From Rhizobium sp. CSW-27 (GTDB taxonomy: Bacteria > Pseudomonadota > Alphaproteobacteria > Rhizobiales > Rhizobiaceae), in assembly GCF_018760785.1 (NCBI RefSeq), contig NZ_JAHHZO010000004.1, forward strand, positions 62,001 through 126,000: DNA of 64,000 nt, written 5' to 3'. This document shows positions 37,754 through 47,508 of this stretch, piece by piece (positions within the stretch are counted from its first letter, which is position 1; the number at the start of each line of letters is the position of its first letter). Below the pieces are notes generated by a model. The model saw only the letters and a program-made list of their open reading frames with translations. It was not told the origin of the DNA and ran no database searches. The translations under genes and the position numbers were made by a program.

Positions 37754-38929
37754 GTGAGTGACAGAGAATCCTCCACCAAGGAACCCCGCTGGCTCGGGCC
37801 GGTTGCGCCCATGCGCATGGCGCTGATTCCGCCGATCTCCGCCGCCCGCTGGCTGCTGGTGCTGATCGTCTTTGCCGGGATCTATTTCTTCCACGGCTTC
37901 GTCGCGCCGGTGCTTGCCGCGCTGGTCATAGGCTTTGCCAGCTGGCCGCTGTACCGCGATCTTCTGCGACGCACGGGCGGCAACACGACGCTCGGCGCCA
38001 CGATTGCCATCCTGCTCGTCATCACCTTCCTCGTCGTGCCGGTCGGGATCGCCATTTCCTATACGATCGGCGAGATGCGCGACTGGATCGGCTGGGCGCT
38101 GCAGGTCAACCGCGTCGGCTCGCCGCCGCCGAAATGGATCGTCGATCTGCCGGTGGCCGGAGACTGGCTTGGGCTGCAGTGGGAAAAGCATGTGGGCGAA
38201 CCGGGCGCCATCGGCCAGCTTGTCCAGCTCGTCAGCGGCGCCAATATCGGCAACATCTACCGGGCGGTGATCGCCGCCGGCGACGGCGCCTTCCACCTGC
38301 TTCTGTCGCTGCTGTTCATGCTGATCGCGCTGTTCTTCGTCTATCGCGACGGCGCCGCCTTCTCCCGGCAGATCGACATGCTGGGAGAACGCATCCTGCC
38401 TGCCCGCTGGGAGCGCATTTCCCGCGTGGTGCCGGCAACGATCAGTTCCACCGTGACCGGCATGACCCTGATTGCCATCGGCGAGGGGATCGTGCTCGGC
38501 CTCGCCTACTGGATCGCCGGCGTGCCGTCGCCGGTCACGCTCGGCGTGCTGACCGGGGCCATGGCGCTGGTGCCGGGCGGCGCGCCCCTCTCCTTCACGC
38601 TCGTATCGATCTACCTGGTCGCCAGCGGTTCCTTCTTTGCCGGCGCCGCCCTCTTCGTGTGGGGCTCGGTCGAGCTTTTCATCGTCGACAAGACAATCCG
38701 CCCCCGTCTGGTCGGCGGGCCGATCAAGCTTCCCTTCCTGCCGACCTTCTTCGGCCTGGTCGGCGGCGTGAAGACGATGGGCTTCCTCGGCCTGTTCATC
38801 GGTCCGGTGCTGATGGCGCTGCTCGTGGCGATCTGGCGCGAATGGATGCGCGAGATCGAACTCTCCGCCGGCCTTGCGGTGGATGAGGAACCGGTCGAGG
38901 AAATGCCCAAGGGTCGCCGGACGGCCTGA
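37754..38929 (+). CDS. AI-2E family transporter (PerM-like)
   Basis: 391 residues with about eight membrane helices. Helices 1-2 (WLLVLIVFAGIYFFHGFVAP, VLAALVIGFASW) and the long middle loop are typical. The C-terminal signature is strong: GMTLIAIGEGIVLGLAYWIAG, VPGGAPLSFTLVS, and the motif IRPRLVGGPIKLPFLPTFFG followed by GPVLMALLVAIW. Members export autoinducer-like compounds, ions or organic acids; the substrate is not predictable. The start is a GTG with a weak ribosome-binding site. The GNAT gene converges on it. Confidence 0.9.
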   Translation: MSDRESSTKEPRWLGPVAPMRMALIPPISAARWLLVLIVFAGIYFFHGFVAPVLAALVIGFASWPLYRDLLRRTGGNTTLGATIAILLVITFLVVPVGIAISYTIGEMRDWIGWALQVNRVGSPPPKWIVDLPVAGDWLGLQWEKHVGEPGAIGQLVQLVSGANIGNIYRAVIAAGDGAFHLLLSLLFMLIALFFVYRDGAAFSRQIDMLGERILPARWERISRVVPATISSTVTGMTLIAIGEGIVLGLAYWIAGVPSPVTLGVLTGAMALVPGGAPLSFTLVSIYLVASGSFFAGAALFVWGSVELFIVDKTIRPRLVGGPIKLPFLPTFFGLVGGVKTMGFLGLFIGPVLMALLVAIWREWMREIELSAGLAVDEEPVEEMPKGRRTA

Positions 38930-38936
38930 ACCCCGT

Positions 38937-39410
38937 TCAGGCGCCGGCGTCCAGCCGCTTTTCCATGAAGAGGCTCAAGGGGTCGGGCCGGTAGCTGCCA
39001 AAGGCGGGAATTTCCGCGAAGCCGTTGCGGCGGTAGAGGCCGATCGCTTCCGGCTGGTAGATGCCGGTTTCCAGCCGCAGCACCGACACGCCCAGACGCC
39101 GCCCTTCCTCCTCCAGCCTGTCCAGCAGCCGCTTGCCGAGCCGCAGGCCGCGCGCCGATTCGTCGACAAACATCCGCTTGATTTCGGCCGTGCCATCCTC
39201 CTGGCGCACCAGCGAGGCGCAGCCGAGAACCGTATCGCCAGCGCGCGCCACGAAGAAGGACACCTCGGGTGTTTCGAGTTCCTCCAGCGGCAGCATGTGG
39301 TTGCTCTCGGCCGGATAGAGCGAGGCCGCATAGGCATTCGACAGTTCCAGAAGGCGGATGACCCCGGGCTGCCTGGGTGGTTCGCGTTGAATGAGGATCG
39401 TTGCGTCCAT
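38937..39410 (-). CDS. GNAT family N-acetyltransferase
   Basis: 157 residues of a Gcn5-related acetyltransferase. The acetyl-CoA pyrophosphate loop reads RGLRLGKRLLDRLEEEGR near residue 88, preceded by EIKRMFVDES and followed by VLRLETGIYQPEAIGLYRRNGF. The last motif is common to small-molecule GNATs of the COG0454 group. The acceptor substrate is unknown. It stands alone and converges on the AI-2E transporter gene with a 7-base gap. Confidence 0.88.
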   Translation of the reverse strand: MDATILIQREPPRQPGVIRLLELSNAYAASLYPAESNHMLPLEELETPEVSFFVARAGDTVLGCASLVRQEDGTAEIKRMFVDESARGLRLGKRLLDRLEEEGRRLGVSVLRLETGIYQPEAIGLYRRNGFAEIPAFGSYRPDPLSLFMEKRLDAGA

Positions 39411-39495
39411 CGGCTGTTCCTGATTTTCTGCAGCGCCTTGCCGGCGTCATGATCCTTCTCATAAGGTGGTGGCAACCCCTTGCCAAGGATGCTCC

Positions 39496-39939
39496 ATGCG
39501 TACTGCACTTGTGATGATGACGATTCTGGGTTGCGACGACAGCGCAACCGATTGCCACTACATTGCCACGCTGCAACAGCGCTGGCCGACGATCGAGCTG
39601 TGCAATTCCGTCTCCGAGAAGGAACTCGCAGCCTTCGCCAACGTCTCCTATCCGGTGGTGATTGCGGTCTGCCAGGACCCGACCATGGCCCAGGCCAAGG
39701 CACCGGTGCCATCCGAACGCCCCGTCGCATCGACGCCGTCATCGTCGGGCGCAGAGTTACGGCCGTCCGCGGATCTGACGCCGGCCGAGGAGCGCGCGCA
39801 GGAGCAAAACCTCGCCCAGCAGGCCATCGGGCGCGTCAAGGACATCCTGCCGAGCCGCGAGGCGGTGGGCAAGCTGGTGAAAAGCCCGGTGCGCATGGTC
39901 GAGGACGGCTATGCCTGGGTGGCGCGCCGGCTGCGCTGA
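39496..39939 (+). CDS. Conserved rhizobial hypothetical protein
   Basis: 147 residues. The first 70 look globular (MRTALVMMTILGCDDSATDC, then YIATLQQRWPTIELC and VSYPVVIAVCQDP) with four Cys residues, suggesting metal or disulfide chemistry in that part. A Pro/Ser/Ala linker follows, then a helical tail (LTPAEERAQEQNLAQQAIGRVKDIL). CAAGGATGCTCC precedes the ATG at 39496. No family is recognised. It converges with the DUF2336 gene. Confidence 0.65.
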   Translation: MRTALVMMTILGCDDSATDCHYIATLQQRWPTIELCNSVSEKELAAFANVSYPVVIAVCQDPTMAQAKAPVPSERPVASTPSSSGAELRPSADLTPAEERAQEQNLAQQAIGRVKDILPSREAVGKLVKSPVRMVEDGYAWVARRLR

Positions 39940-39952
39940 GACCGGATCCGGT

Positions 39953-41089
39953 TCAGGCTACACTTCTCAGCGTCTGCGACAGATGCCGCGCCTGTTGCCG
40001 CCGGGCCGAGGTCTCCATCTGCTCGACCAGGGCGAGCAGTTCACTGACCGGCGCATAGGGATCAGCGGGAGGTGCGATCTGCGTCCGAAGTTCGGCAGAA
40101 AGGCTGAATTCGGGCGGCATGGCGGGTTCGGCCGCCATCTTGCGCCACAAAAGCGTTGCCTCGACGAAGACATGCGCCACCTCGCGGGCAAGACCGCAGG
40201 CTTCATAAAGCGCCCGCAGGGCGTGATGACGTCCTGTCGCCAGCACCGCGCGCACGCGCTCTTCGCCCAGGCCGGACAGCGCGCACATGCAGGCTGCCAG
40301 AACCTCGATCTCGCCGCCAACGAGCGCACGCAGAAGAAAGATCGAATCGATCCGGTCATTTGCCACCAGATGTTCGACCAGTTTCTGACGCTCTGTCGGA
40401 GAGCATTCCGCCGCCATCTGCAGGGTCGTGCAGCAGTCGGTTTCCCGCAGCACGTGGGCAAGCCGCGCCGGATCCAGCAGATTGACGAGGAGGGACGACT
40501 GGCCGAGCGACTGGGTGAGGCACCGCACCAGGATGTCGCGCGCCACCAGAGGCAGGTCGGCGCGATCGGCAAGCACAGCGCGTATCTCGGGACACGCACC
40601 GAATCGTTCAGCAATGCGTTGCAATGCGTAGCGCGTGATGGTCGCACGCGGGTTGTCGAGCAGAATGCGGATATCTGCCGCTTCCCCCACTTCCGCGATG
40701 GCCGCGGCGGCACCCGGACCGAGACCGGGCCGAGCGGCCACCAGTCCGCGCAGCATCCGTCCGCCGCGCCCGACGAGATCGACCAGATCGCTCTGCGCCA
40801 GCACCGGCGAAAGCGTCAGCACATGGCAGGCCACATCCGGCTGGTCCTGCGCCAGCGCCAGAACCACCGGTCGCGGCGCCGCAGGCGAGGTCGCAAGCGC
40901 CTCGGCCAGTGCGCGGCGCACCCGTGCGTCCGGATCATCCAGCAGATGGATCATTGCCATCACGGCATCGTGCCTCTGGGGGTCCTGCAGCGGCAGACGC
41001 AGAAAGGCGCGCGCCAGAGCGCCGGCAGCCCGCGCGCGGTCCTGTGCGCCCGCCGTTTCCGCCCAATGTAGAAATGCCCTGACAATCAC
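39953..41089 (-). CDS. DUF2336 protein
   Basis: About 378 residues of Ala/Leu-rich alpha repeats. The DUF2336 pattern is recognised: MIHLLDDPDARVRRALAEALA, APRPVVLALAQDQPDVA, SPVLAQSDLVDLV, and GLGPGAAAAIAEVGEA, resembling stacked HEAT-like helices. Members are widespread in rhizobia, often next to flagellar or regulatory genes, and function is unknown. The frame is open to 41137; I favour the GTG at 41089 because family similarity begins there. It runs divergently from the CitE-like gene. Confidence 0.8.
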   Translation of the reverse strand: MIVRAFLHWAETAGAQDRARAAGALARAFLRLPLQDPQRHDAVMAMIHLLDDPDARVRRALAEALATSPAAPRPVVLALAQDQPDVACHVLTLSPVLAQSDLVDLVGRGGRMLRGLVAARPGLGPGAAAAIAEVGEAADIRILLDNPRATITRYALQRIAERFGACPEIRAVLADRADLPLVARDILVRCLTQSLGQSSLLVNLLDPARLAHVLRETDCCTTLQMAAECSPTERQKLVEHLVANDRIDSIFLLRALVGGEIEVLAACMCALSGLGEERVRAVLATGRHHALRALYEACGLAREVAHVFVEATLLWRKMAAEPAMPPEFSLSAELRTQIAPPADPYAPVSELLALVEQMETSARRQQARHLSQTLRSVA

Positions 41090-41170
41090 CGATGACGTGC
41101 CCCGTACAATGGGAGTAAATGGACACGACCGGACCATTCTCCTGCCGGACAGGCTAGGAAGAAATGGTTT

Positions 41171-41938
41171 ATGTTCCGTTCACCATATTCCTTAAGAAAT
41201 CAGGGGCTTCCGCTGTCAGAGACCGCCACTTCCCACCGACCCGCCTGGCCTTTCGTCTCATGGTGTCGCGGCGGACCCGCCGATCTTGCCGCACTGCCCG
41301 CGCTCGCATCCCCGCTGCTGTTGCGCTGGGAGGACCTGCCTCACCCCGTGGCGCAGGCCGGGCTCGTGGATCGGGACGCGATCATGCTGGCGGTCGAACT
41401 GCCGCCGCTCCACGATGCGGCATTCGATGTGGCACTGCGTCTTGCCGTCGGGGCCGGGGCTCGGGCAATGGTCCTGCCGCAGGTCGCCTGCGAGGCGGAC
41501 ATCCAGCACCTCGACATATGCCTGACGGTGATCGAGGAGGAGGAAGCGGCAAGCAGGCCGCCCGCCTCCATCATCGCGCGGCCGGCAGACACGCCGGAGG
41601 GAGCAGCCTTCGCCGCGGACTTTCGGCGCCTGAGCCGGCGGCTGACGGCGCTGCTCTGGGACCAGGCAGAGACACGCGCCGCGCTTGGCCTTGCCCCGGA
41701 TGACACGGCGGACGGCCAGGCGCTCCTCGCGCATGTGCGCAGCCGCCTGCTGCTTTCGGCGCACGCGGCGGGCCTTGCGGCGCTGATGGCCCTGCCCGCT
41801 GCGCCTCCTGCCACACAGGACGAGGTGCAAGCCCTGCGCGCGCTGTGCCGCAACGCCCTGCGGCAGGGCTTTTCCGGTTTCGTGGCCGGATCGCGATCTC
41901 AGGCCACGCTCATCGCCGCACCTGAAGAGGGCGACTGA
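41171..41938 (+). CDS. HpcH/HpaI aldolase (CitE)-like protein, probably inactive
   Basis: 255 residues that follow a CitE-like barrel: RDAIMLAVELPP, GARAMVLPQVACEADI, then SRRLTALLWDQAETRAALGL, and RSRLLLSAHAAGLAALMALP before RNALRQGFSGFVAGSRSQATLI. In true CitE-type enzymes the metal-binding Glu and Asp lie in ETxxG and fGxxDxxxxLG motifs; here those read ADTPEG and LWDQAETRAALG, so the metal site seems lost. I infer a pseudoenzyme. It is shorter than CitE (about 290). It is convergent with the flavin reductase gene. Confidence 0.6.
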   Translation: MFRSPYSLRNQGLPLSETATSHRPAWPFVSWCRGGPADLAALPALASPLLLRWEDLPHPVAQAGLVDRDAIMLAVELPPLHDAAFDVALRLAVGAGARAMVLPQVACEADIQHLDICLTVIEEEEAASRPPASIIARPADTPEGAAFAADFRRLSRRLTALLWDQAETRAALGLAPDDTADGQALLAHVRSRLLLSAHAAGLAALMALPAAPPATQDEVQALRALCRNALRQGFSGFVAGSRSQATLIAAPEEGD

Positions 41939-41947
41939 GCGCCATCA

Positions 41948-42553
41948 TCAGCCGCGCGGACGCTGGATCTGAAACACATCCGCACCGCCATCGGCATAGT
42001 CCATATAACCCATGCGGGCGATGGGACGGGCAAGCTCCATATCGATCCGCCCGTCGCGGATGATTGCCTCGCTGATGTGGATTCCGACCACCTGCCCGAA
42101 CACCATCACCGATTCGGAGGCTTCGCCATCAAGCCCGTGCGGAACGATGACCTGCGTGACCCGGCATTCAAGCGCCGCATGCGCCTCGGCGACATACGGC
42201 GCATCGACGAGTTCGCCCTCTCTCGGCGTCAGCCCCGCCAGCGCGAATTCGTCCACGCCGTAATCCACCGGCGCCGACGAGGCGTTCATCTTTTCGACGA
42301 TGAAACGGCTGACAAGGCTTGCGGTGAAAACGCCGGTTTCCTCGGCATTCTTCAGGCTGTGCTTGCGGCCACTGGAGGAAAACATGACGATCTTCGGCCG
42401 GTCGGACACGATGTTGAAGAAGGAATAGGGCGAGAGATTGCGCGAGCCATCCCTGCCCTTCGTTCCGATCCAGCCAATCGGGCGCGGCGCGACGATCGCC
42501 TTGAAGGGATCATGCGCCATGCCGTGGCGGTTTTCATCCGTCGCGTAGAACAT
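41948..42553 (-). CDS. Flavin reductase family (FMN-binding) protein
   Basis: 201 residues. The flavin-binding split barrel shows AIVAPRPIGWIGTKGRDG near residue 19, NLSPYSFFNIVSDRPKIVMFSS, and SLKNAEETGVFTASLVS. Members reduce FMN with NAD(P)H for oxygenases, or act as flavoproteins themselves. Its ATG overlaps the stop of the upstream nitroreductase by one base (TGATG), so the two are coupled. A shared substrate pathway is likely but not identified. Confidence 0.88.
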   Translation of the reverse strand: MFYATDENRHGMAHDPFKAIVAPRPIGWIGTKGRDGSRNLSPYSFFNIVSDRPKIVMFSSSGRKHSLKNAEETGVFTASLVSRFIVEKMNASSAPVDYGVDEFALAGLTPREGELVDAPYVAEAHAALECRVTQVIVPHGLDGEASESVMVFGQVVGIHISEAIIRDGRIDMELARPIARMGYMDYADGGADVFQIQRPRG

Positions 42554-43140
42554 CAGTCCTCGTCTCCGCCGGTCCAGGTCACGATATCGGCGAGGTTGGG
42601 GCGCGGCCGGTCCGTCTGCGGGAAGCTGGTCGAGCCGATATAGAGGAATCCGGCCACCTTCTCCTCCGGCCGAATGCCGAGGATCGCCTTGGCGCCATCG
42701 TCATAGGCTACCCATTCGGACAGCCAGTTGGCGGCAAAGCCATGCGCATTGGCAGCCATGAACAGGTTCAGGCACACGGCACCCGCCGAAAGCTCCTGCT
42801 CCCAGACGGGGATTTTCACATGCGGCTGCGCCGTGCTGACAACCGCGATCACCACCGGCGCGCGGGTCAGGCGGCCGCGCTCCACCTGCTGCATCTCGTC
42901 GGAAAGCTCCGGGGTCTTCGACAGAGCAAGCTCGCACAGGGCTGCGCCGAGCCGTGCCCGCTCCGCCCCGCGATAGACGATGAAGCGCCAGGGCGCGAGC
43001 TTGCCGTGGTCCGGCACGCGGGAGGCGAGCGTCAGGATCGATTCGATCGTCGCCCGGTCCGGGCCCGGCTCGGTCATCTGAGGGGCCGGAATGGAGCGGC
43101 GCGTGGACAGATACTGGAAAAGGGAGGCTTCGGTGTTCAT
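42553..43140 (-). CDS. Nitroreductase family protein
   Basis: 195 residues. The N-terminal RRSIP motif (for the family RRS), [16 protein letters not shown], and a later [15 protein letters not shown] plus [14 protein letters not shown] match the YdjA-like nitroreductases, which are small FMN-dependent NAD(P)H oxidoreductases. It starts the two-gene unit with the flavin reductase. A flavin reductase next to an FMN enzyme suggests joint redox chemistry. Substrate unknown. Confidence 0.9.
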   Translation of the reverse strand: MNTEASLFQYLSTRRSIPAPQMTEPGPDRATIESILTLASRVPDHGKLAPWRFIVYRGAERARLGAALCELALSKTPELSDEMQQVERGRLTRAPVVIAVVSTAQPHVKIPVWEQELSAGAVCLNLFMAANAHGFAANWLSEWVAYDDGAKAILGIRPEEKVAGFLYIGSTSFPQTDRPRPNLADIVTWTGGDED

Positions 43141-43352
43141 GACTGGATGGGCGCCCTGCTGACTGTCAAAAAAACGGAAGGCGATGACCCGGACACGTCC
43201 TGCGGATCTGCGCTCGCGGCCGGTGCAAATGCAAGGGGCCGGCGCTGCTCGGGCCGGGATGGAAGGCCGTGGCGTGCTTTAGGTCTTGAATTTGCCGTCT
43301 CGTTGGTCTTCAAGTGGCGGCTGTGCAACAAAGAGTCAACGGTCGCCACGGC

Positions 43353-44336
43353 ATGAAATCTTCACCCCTTGCGGTCGCGCGCCTTGCCACGCTCCTGCTC
43401 ATGCCGGGCGCCATGCTGGCCTGCCCGGTTTCGGCCGGCGCGGATGACGCCTTCAAGACGTTCAGGCAGCTGGACGGCACGGTGAAGATGCCGAAGCTCA
43501 ACGCCTTTTCCGGATCTGGCGCAGTGCGCGCACCGGTTGCTCGCGACGTCACGCTGCAGGCAAGCCTGACGCAGGGCGGCCAGATCATGCAGAGAGGCCT
43601 CAACTGGCGGGTATTCAGTCCGATCCCCGGCCCTGACGGCAAGCTGCCCGTCGTGGCAAGCGCCGAGGGTGGCTCCGCCAACTTCCTGCTGCCGCCGGGC
43701 GACTACTTCGTCAATGTCGCCTTCGGGCGGGCCGGCGTCACCAAGAAACTACAGGTGCCGGCCAATGGCGAGGTGGAAAAACAGACGCTGGTGCTGGATG
43801 CCGGCGGCTTCGTGCTGAACGCGGTGGCGGGTTCCGACCAGCGTGTTCCCGCCGAGAAGCTGAAGTTCTCGATCTACACCGCAGAGGCCCGCGAAGATGG
43901 CGAGCGTGGTCTGATCATGGCGGATGTGAAGGCCAATACCATCGTGCGGCTGAATGCCGGCACCTATCATGTCGTATCGGAATACGGCACGGTCAATTCC
44001 GTCGCCCGCGCCGACATACAGGTCGAGGCCGGCAAGCTGACGGAAGCCACGCTGCAGCATCGCGCCGCACAGATCACGCTGAAACTCGTTTCCCAGCCCG
44101 GCGGCGAAGCGGTGGCCGACACCGCCTGGTCGGTCCTGACCTCCGCCGGCGACGTGGTGAGCGAGAGCGTGCGCGCCTTCACCACCATGGTGCTGGCAGA
44201 GGGCGATTACACTGCCATCGCCCGCAACAAGGACAAGATCTATCAGCGCGACTTCACGGTGACGCCCGGCCGCAACAAGGATGTGGAAGTGCTGATGAAG
44301 GAAGCCCAGCAGGTGAGCGGCGTCGACGCGGACTGA
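43353..44336 (+). CDS. Secreted protein with three beta-sandwich-like repeats
   Basis: 327 residues from ATG 43353, with a signal peptide (LAVARLATLLLMPGAMLACPVSAGA). The mature part has three similar modules, each with a turn before an aromatic strand: LPPGDYFVNVA near residue 112, LNAGTYHVVSEYG near 200, and LAEGDYTAIARNKD near 280. This is the carboxypeptidase-regulatory-like or transthyretin-like pattern of secreted beta-sandwiches. No catalytic motif is visible. A frame reaching back to 43314 is possible but adds no signal peptide. Function unknown. Confidence 0.65.
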   Translation: MKSSPLAVARLATLLLMPGAMLACPVSAGADDAFKTFRQLDGTVKMPKLNAFSGSGAVRAPVARDVTLQASLTQGGQIMQRGLNWRVFSPIPGPDGKLPVVASAEGGSANFLLPPGDYFVNVAFGRAGVTKKLQVPANGEVEKQTLVLDAGGFVLNAVAGSDQRVPAEKLKFSIYTAEAREDGERGLIMADVKANTIVRLNAGTYHVVSEYGTVNSVARADIQVEAGKLTEATLQHRAAQITLKLVSQPGGEAVADTAWSVLTSAGDVVSESVRAFTTMVLAEGDYTAIARNKDKIYQRDFTVTPGRNKDVEVLMKEAQQVSGVDAD

Positions 44337-44402
44337 GGCGTGACGCAGGTGACCTTTTCGCATCTGCTGTACCTGACCGGGCGAACGGCCCGCCGGCGCG
44401 TG

Positions 44403-45242
44403 TCAGCCCGCCTTGCGGAAGCGGGGTTTCGGCGCCTCGCGCATGACGAAGACGGCCTGATAAAGCTGCGCCAGCAGGTCCTTGCGGTCGGAAAAGGCGG
44501 CCATCTGCTCCCAGGTCATCAGCGGGCCGATCCTGGCGCGGATCGTCGTGCCCGACAGCCGCTTGAACTCGCGGATCAGAAGCGACAGGCGAAGCGTCAG
44601 AGACACGCGGCTTGCCAGATGGAACAGCCGGCCGTTCTGGCCGTGGAAATAGACCGGAAGCACGTTGGCGCGCGCCGCCTGAATGAGACGTGCCGGAAAC
44701 ATCTTCCACGGCAGGTCCTCGGCCCGGCCGAACCCTTTCTTCGCCGTCGCCACGCCGCCGGCGGGGAAGATGATGATCGTCACGCCTTCCTTCAGCAGCC
44801 GCACGGCCTCGCGCCGGGTCTCCATGTTCATCGCCAGCGCTTCCTTCGTTTCCTCGAAGCAGACCGGCAGGGAATAGGGCGCGATTTCCGGCACCTTGAG
44901 CAGTTCATTGTTGATCAGCACCCGGAACGGCCGGCCGAGCTGCTCTGCGAGGGACAGGATGGCAATGCCGTCGCCAATGCCGAACGGGTGATTGGCGACG
45001 ATGACGAGCGGCGCCTCGGGCAGATCCTTGGGCGGCCAGGTGCCGTCCACAGCAAGCTTCACCCGGATGAGATCCAGCATCTCGCCGAACACCCGATCCG
45101 ACCTGCCGACCACATCCTTGCGCCAGATGTCGTAGAGACGGATGTAGCGGTCGCGACCGGAGAGACCTTCAATGGAGCGGATCAGCCATCGCTTGAGGCG
45201 CGGATCCCGTTCATTGGCGTAAGACAGTTCCTTGAAGCGCAA
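44403..45242 (-). CDS. PlsC-type lysophospholipid acyltransferase
   Basis: 279 residues. The acyltransferase box I appears as NHPFGIGDG near residue 84 (His-x4-Asp), and later IIIFPAGGVATAKKG near 152 (FPAGG, a PlsC box III variant). The protein resembles the 1-acyl-glycerol-3-phosphate and ornithine-lipid OlsA-like acyltransferases but is longer than typical OlsA, and no olsB is nearby. Membrane phospholipid remodelling is the safe call. The unit runs toward the convergent repeat-protein gene. Confidence 0.85.
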   Translation of the reverse strand: MRFKELSYANERDPRLKRWLIRSIEGLSGRDRYIRLYDIWRKDVVGRSDRVFGEMLDLIRVKLAVDGTWPPKDLPEAPLVIVANHPFGIGDGIAILSLAEQLGRPFRVLINNELLKVPEIAPYSLPVCFEETKEALAMNMETRREAVRLLKEGVTIIIFPAGGVATAKKGFGRAEDLPWKMFPARLIQAARANVLPVYFHGQNGRLFHLASRVSLTLRLSLLIREFKRLSGTTIRARIGPLMTWEQMAAFSDRKDLLAQLYQAVFVMREAPKPRFRKAG

Positions 45243-45313
45243 CGTGCCTCTCTCCGGGCAGATGAAATGACGATGACAGTATTATTGCATGTTCATGACA
45301 GGATGCTGACAGA

Positions 45314-45335
45314 CCCGGCCCTGCAGGGGGCCGGG
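45314..45335 (-). terminator. Hairpin after thrS
   Basis: CCCGGCCC (45314-45321) pairs with GGGCCGGG (45328-45335) around a six-base loop, 13 bases past the thrS stop on the minus strand. There is no T tract, so it is a possible rather than certain terminator. Confidence 0.45.
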
Positions 45336-45348
45336 GCTGCCTTCCGCA

Positions 45349-47370
45349 TCACTCCGCAGCGACCCTGCGCAGCGCCTGGCGGCGCTTGACGTCCGGCGGG
45401 GTTGCCTCGTCCGTCAGCGACGCCACGGCATCGGCAAGCGACATCGGGGTCTGCGCCTGCGACCCCAGGCGGCGGATGTTGACCGTGCGGTTTTCGGCTT
45501 CCTGGCGACCGCAGACGATGATGACCGGCACCTTGGTCACCGAATGCTCGCGGATCTTGTAGTTGATCTTCTCGTTGCGGAAATCCTCCTCAACGATCAG
45601 GCCCGCATCCCGCAGCGTCTGCACCACTTCGCGGCCATAATCATCGGCATCCGAAGTGATCGTCGCAACAACCACCTGCAGCGGCGCAAACCACAGCGGC
45701 ATGTGACCGGCAAAGTTCTCGATCAGGATGCCGAGGAAACGCTCCATCGAACCGCAGATGGCGCGATGGATCATCACCGGCTGCTTCTTGTCGGAGTTCT
45801 GGTCGATGTAAAACGCGCCGAACCGTTCCGGCAGGTTGAAGTCCACCTGCGTGGTGCCGCACTGCCATTCACGGCCAATGGCATCCTTCAGCGTGTATTC
45901 GAACTTCGGACCGTAGAAAGCGCCCTCGCCGGGCAGGATCCCGGTCTTGATGCGACCGCCGGACTGTTCCTCGATGGTCTTCAGAACCTGCATCATCACG
46001 CTTTCGGCGCGATCCCACAGTTCATCGGAACCGACGCGCTTGTCCGGGCGGGTGGAAAGCTTCACCACAACCTCGTGGAAGCCGAAATCCTCATAGACCG
46101 AGAGAATCAGGTCGTTGATGCGCAGGCATTCCGCCGCCATCTGCTCTTCCGTGCAGAAGACATGCGCATCGTCCTGGGTGAAGCCGCGCACGCGCATCAA
46201 GCCATGCAGCGCGCCGGAGGCTTCGTAACGATGCACGAGGCCGAATTCCGCAAGCCGTACAGGCATTTCACGGTAAGACTTCAATCCATGCTTGAAGATC
46301 TGCACGTGACCCGGGCAGTTCATCGGCTTCAGCGCGAAGACGCGGTTATCCGCTTCCTCGTCATCCGGGTTGACGAAGGCATGGGCGGATTTCACCGCGA
46401 ACATGTTCTCGTTGTACCAGCCCCAGTGACCGGAGGTCTCCCACAGCGACTTGTCGAGCACCTGCGGCGCGTTCACCTCTTCATAGGTGTTGGCAAGCCT
46501 ACGGCGCATATAGGCCGTCAGCGTCTGGAACATGCGCCAGCCCTTGCCGTGCCAGAAGACGACGCCCGGACCCTCTTCCTGGAAATGGAACAGATCCATC
46601 TCGCGGCCGAGCTTGCGGTGGTCGCGCTTTTCGGCTTCCGCCAGCACGTGCAGATACTGGTCGAGCTCTTCCTGGGTGGCCCAGGCGGTGCCATAGATGC
46701 GGCTCAAGACCGGGTTGTTGCTGTCGCCACGCCAATAGGCACCGGCCACCTTCATCAGCTTGAAGGCGGTGCCGATCTGGCCGGTGGAGGCCATGTGCGG
46801 ACCACGGCAGAGATCGAACCAGTCGCCTTGGCTGTAGATCTTCACGTCCTGGTCGGCCGGGATCGCATCGACCAGTTCGACCTTGAAGCGCTCGCCCTTT
46901 TCGCCGAACACCTGCTTGGCCTTGTCGCGCGACCAGACCTCCTTGATGAACGGCTTGTTGCGGCCGATGATGTCCTTCATCTTCTTTTCGATCTTCGGCA
47001 GATCGTCGGGCGTGAAGGGCCAGTCCTCGCCGCTGTCGGCATGGACGCGCTTGAAATCGTAATAGAAGCCGTTTTCGATCACCGGGCCGATGGTGACCTG
47101 CGTGCCGGGCCAAAGTTCCTGCACGGCTTCCGCCATCACATGGGCGGCGTCGTGGCGGATGAGTTCGAGCGCGCGGCCATCGGTGCGGGTGACGATCTCG
47201 ATCCGGCCCTCGGTGACGGGGTCGGAGAGATCGCGCAGCTCGCCGTCGATCGCAACAGCGACCGCCTTCTTGGCCAGCGACTTGGAAATGGATTCGGCGA
47301 CCGCCAGACCGGTCGTGCCGGCATCATAGGAACGGATCGAGCCATCGGGGAAAGTCAGGGAAACGGACAT
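45349..47370 (-). CDS. thrS: Threonine-tRNA ligase
   Basis: 673 residues. The TGS domain begins the chain, the editing domain has [12 protein letters not shown] near residue 72 and ENGFYYDF, then class II motifs including [16 protein letters not shown], the zinc Cys in [10 protein letters not shown] near 350, [17 protein letters not shown], and the C-terminal anticodon domain. It charges tRNA-Thr and clears mischarged serine. CAGGAG precedes the ATG. Length matches bacterial ThrRS. Confidence 0.97.
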   Translation of the reverse strand: MSVSLTFPDGSIRSYDAGTTGLAVAESISKSLAKKAVAVAIDGELRDLSDPVTEGRIEIVTRTDGRALELIRHDAAHVMAEAVQELWPGTQVTIGPVIENGFYYDFKRVHADSGEDWPFTPDDLPKIEKKMKDIIGRNKPFIKEVWSRDKAKQVFGEKGERFKVELVDAIPADQDVKIYSQGDWFDLCRGPHMASTGQIGTAFKLMKVAGAYWRGDSNNPVLSRIYGTAWATQEELDQYLHVLAEAEKRDHRKLGREMDLFHFQEEGPGVVFWHGKGWRMFQTLTAYMRRRLANTYEEVNAPQVLDKSLWETSGHWGWYNENMFAVKSAHAFVNPDDEEADNRVFALKPMNCPGHVQIFKHGLKSYREMPVRLAEFGLVHRYEASGALHGLMRVRGFTQDDAHVFCTEEQMAAECLRINDLILSVYEDFGFHEVVVKLSTRPDKRVGSDELWDRAESVMMQVLKTIEEQSGGRIKTGILPGEGAFYGPKFEYTLKDAIGREWQCGTTQVDFNLPERFGAFYIDQNSDKKQPVMIHRAICGSMERFLGILIENFAGHMPLWFAPLQVVVATITSDADDYGREVVQTLRDAGLIVEEDFRNEKINYKIREHSVTKVPVIIVCGRQEAENRTVNIRRLGSQAQTPMSLADAVASLTDEATPPDVKRRQALRRVAAE

Positions 47371-47508
47371 GGTGTGCTCCTGTCATCCAGTCCCGCCAAC
47401 GAATGCGGGTGGTTTGATCTTGCCGTCGGCAGACGGCGTCCAACGCGCGCGTTGATACGCGCGAAATGCGGCGGAGTAAAGCAAGGACGCAAAGGCAAGG
47501 ACTGCTTC

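Noticed and set aside
37539-37757. 72-codon frame before the AI-2E transporter
   Set aside because: Overlaps the transporter start and has no family similarity.
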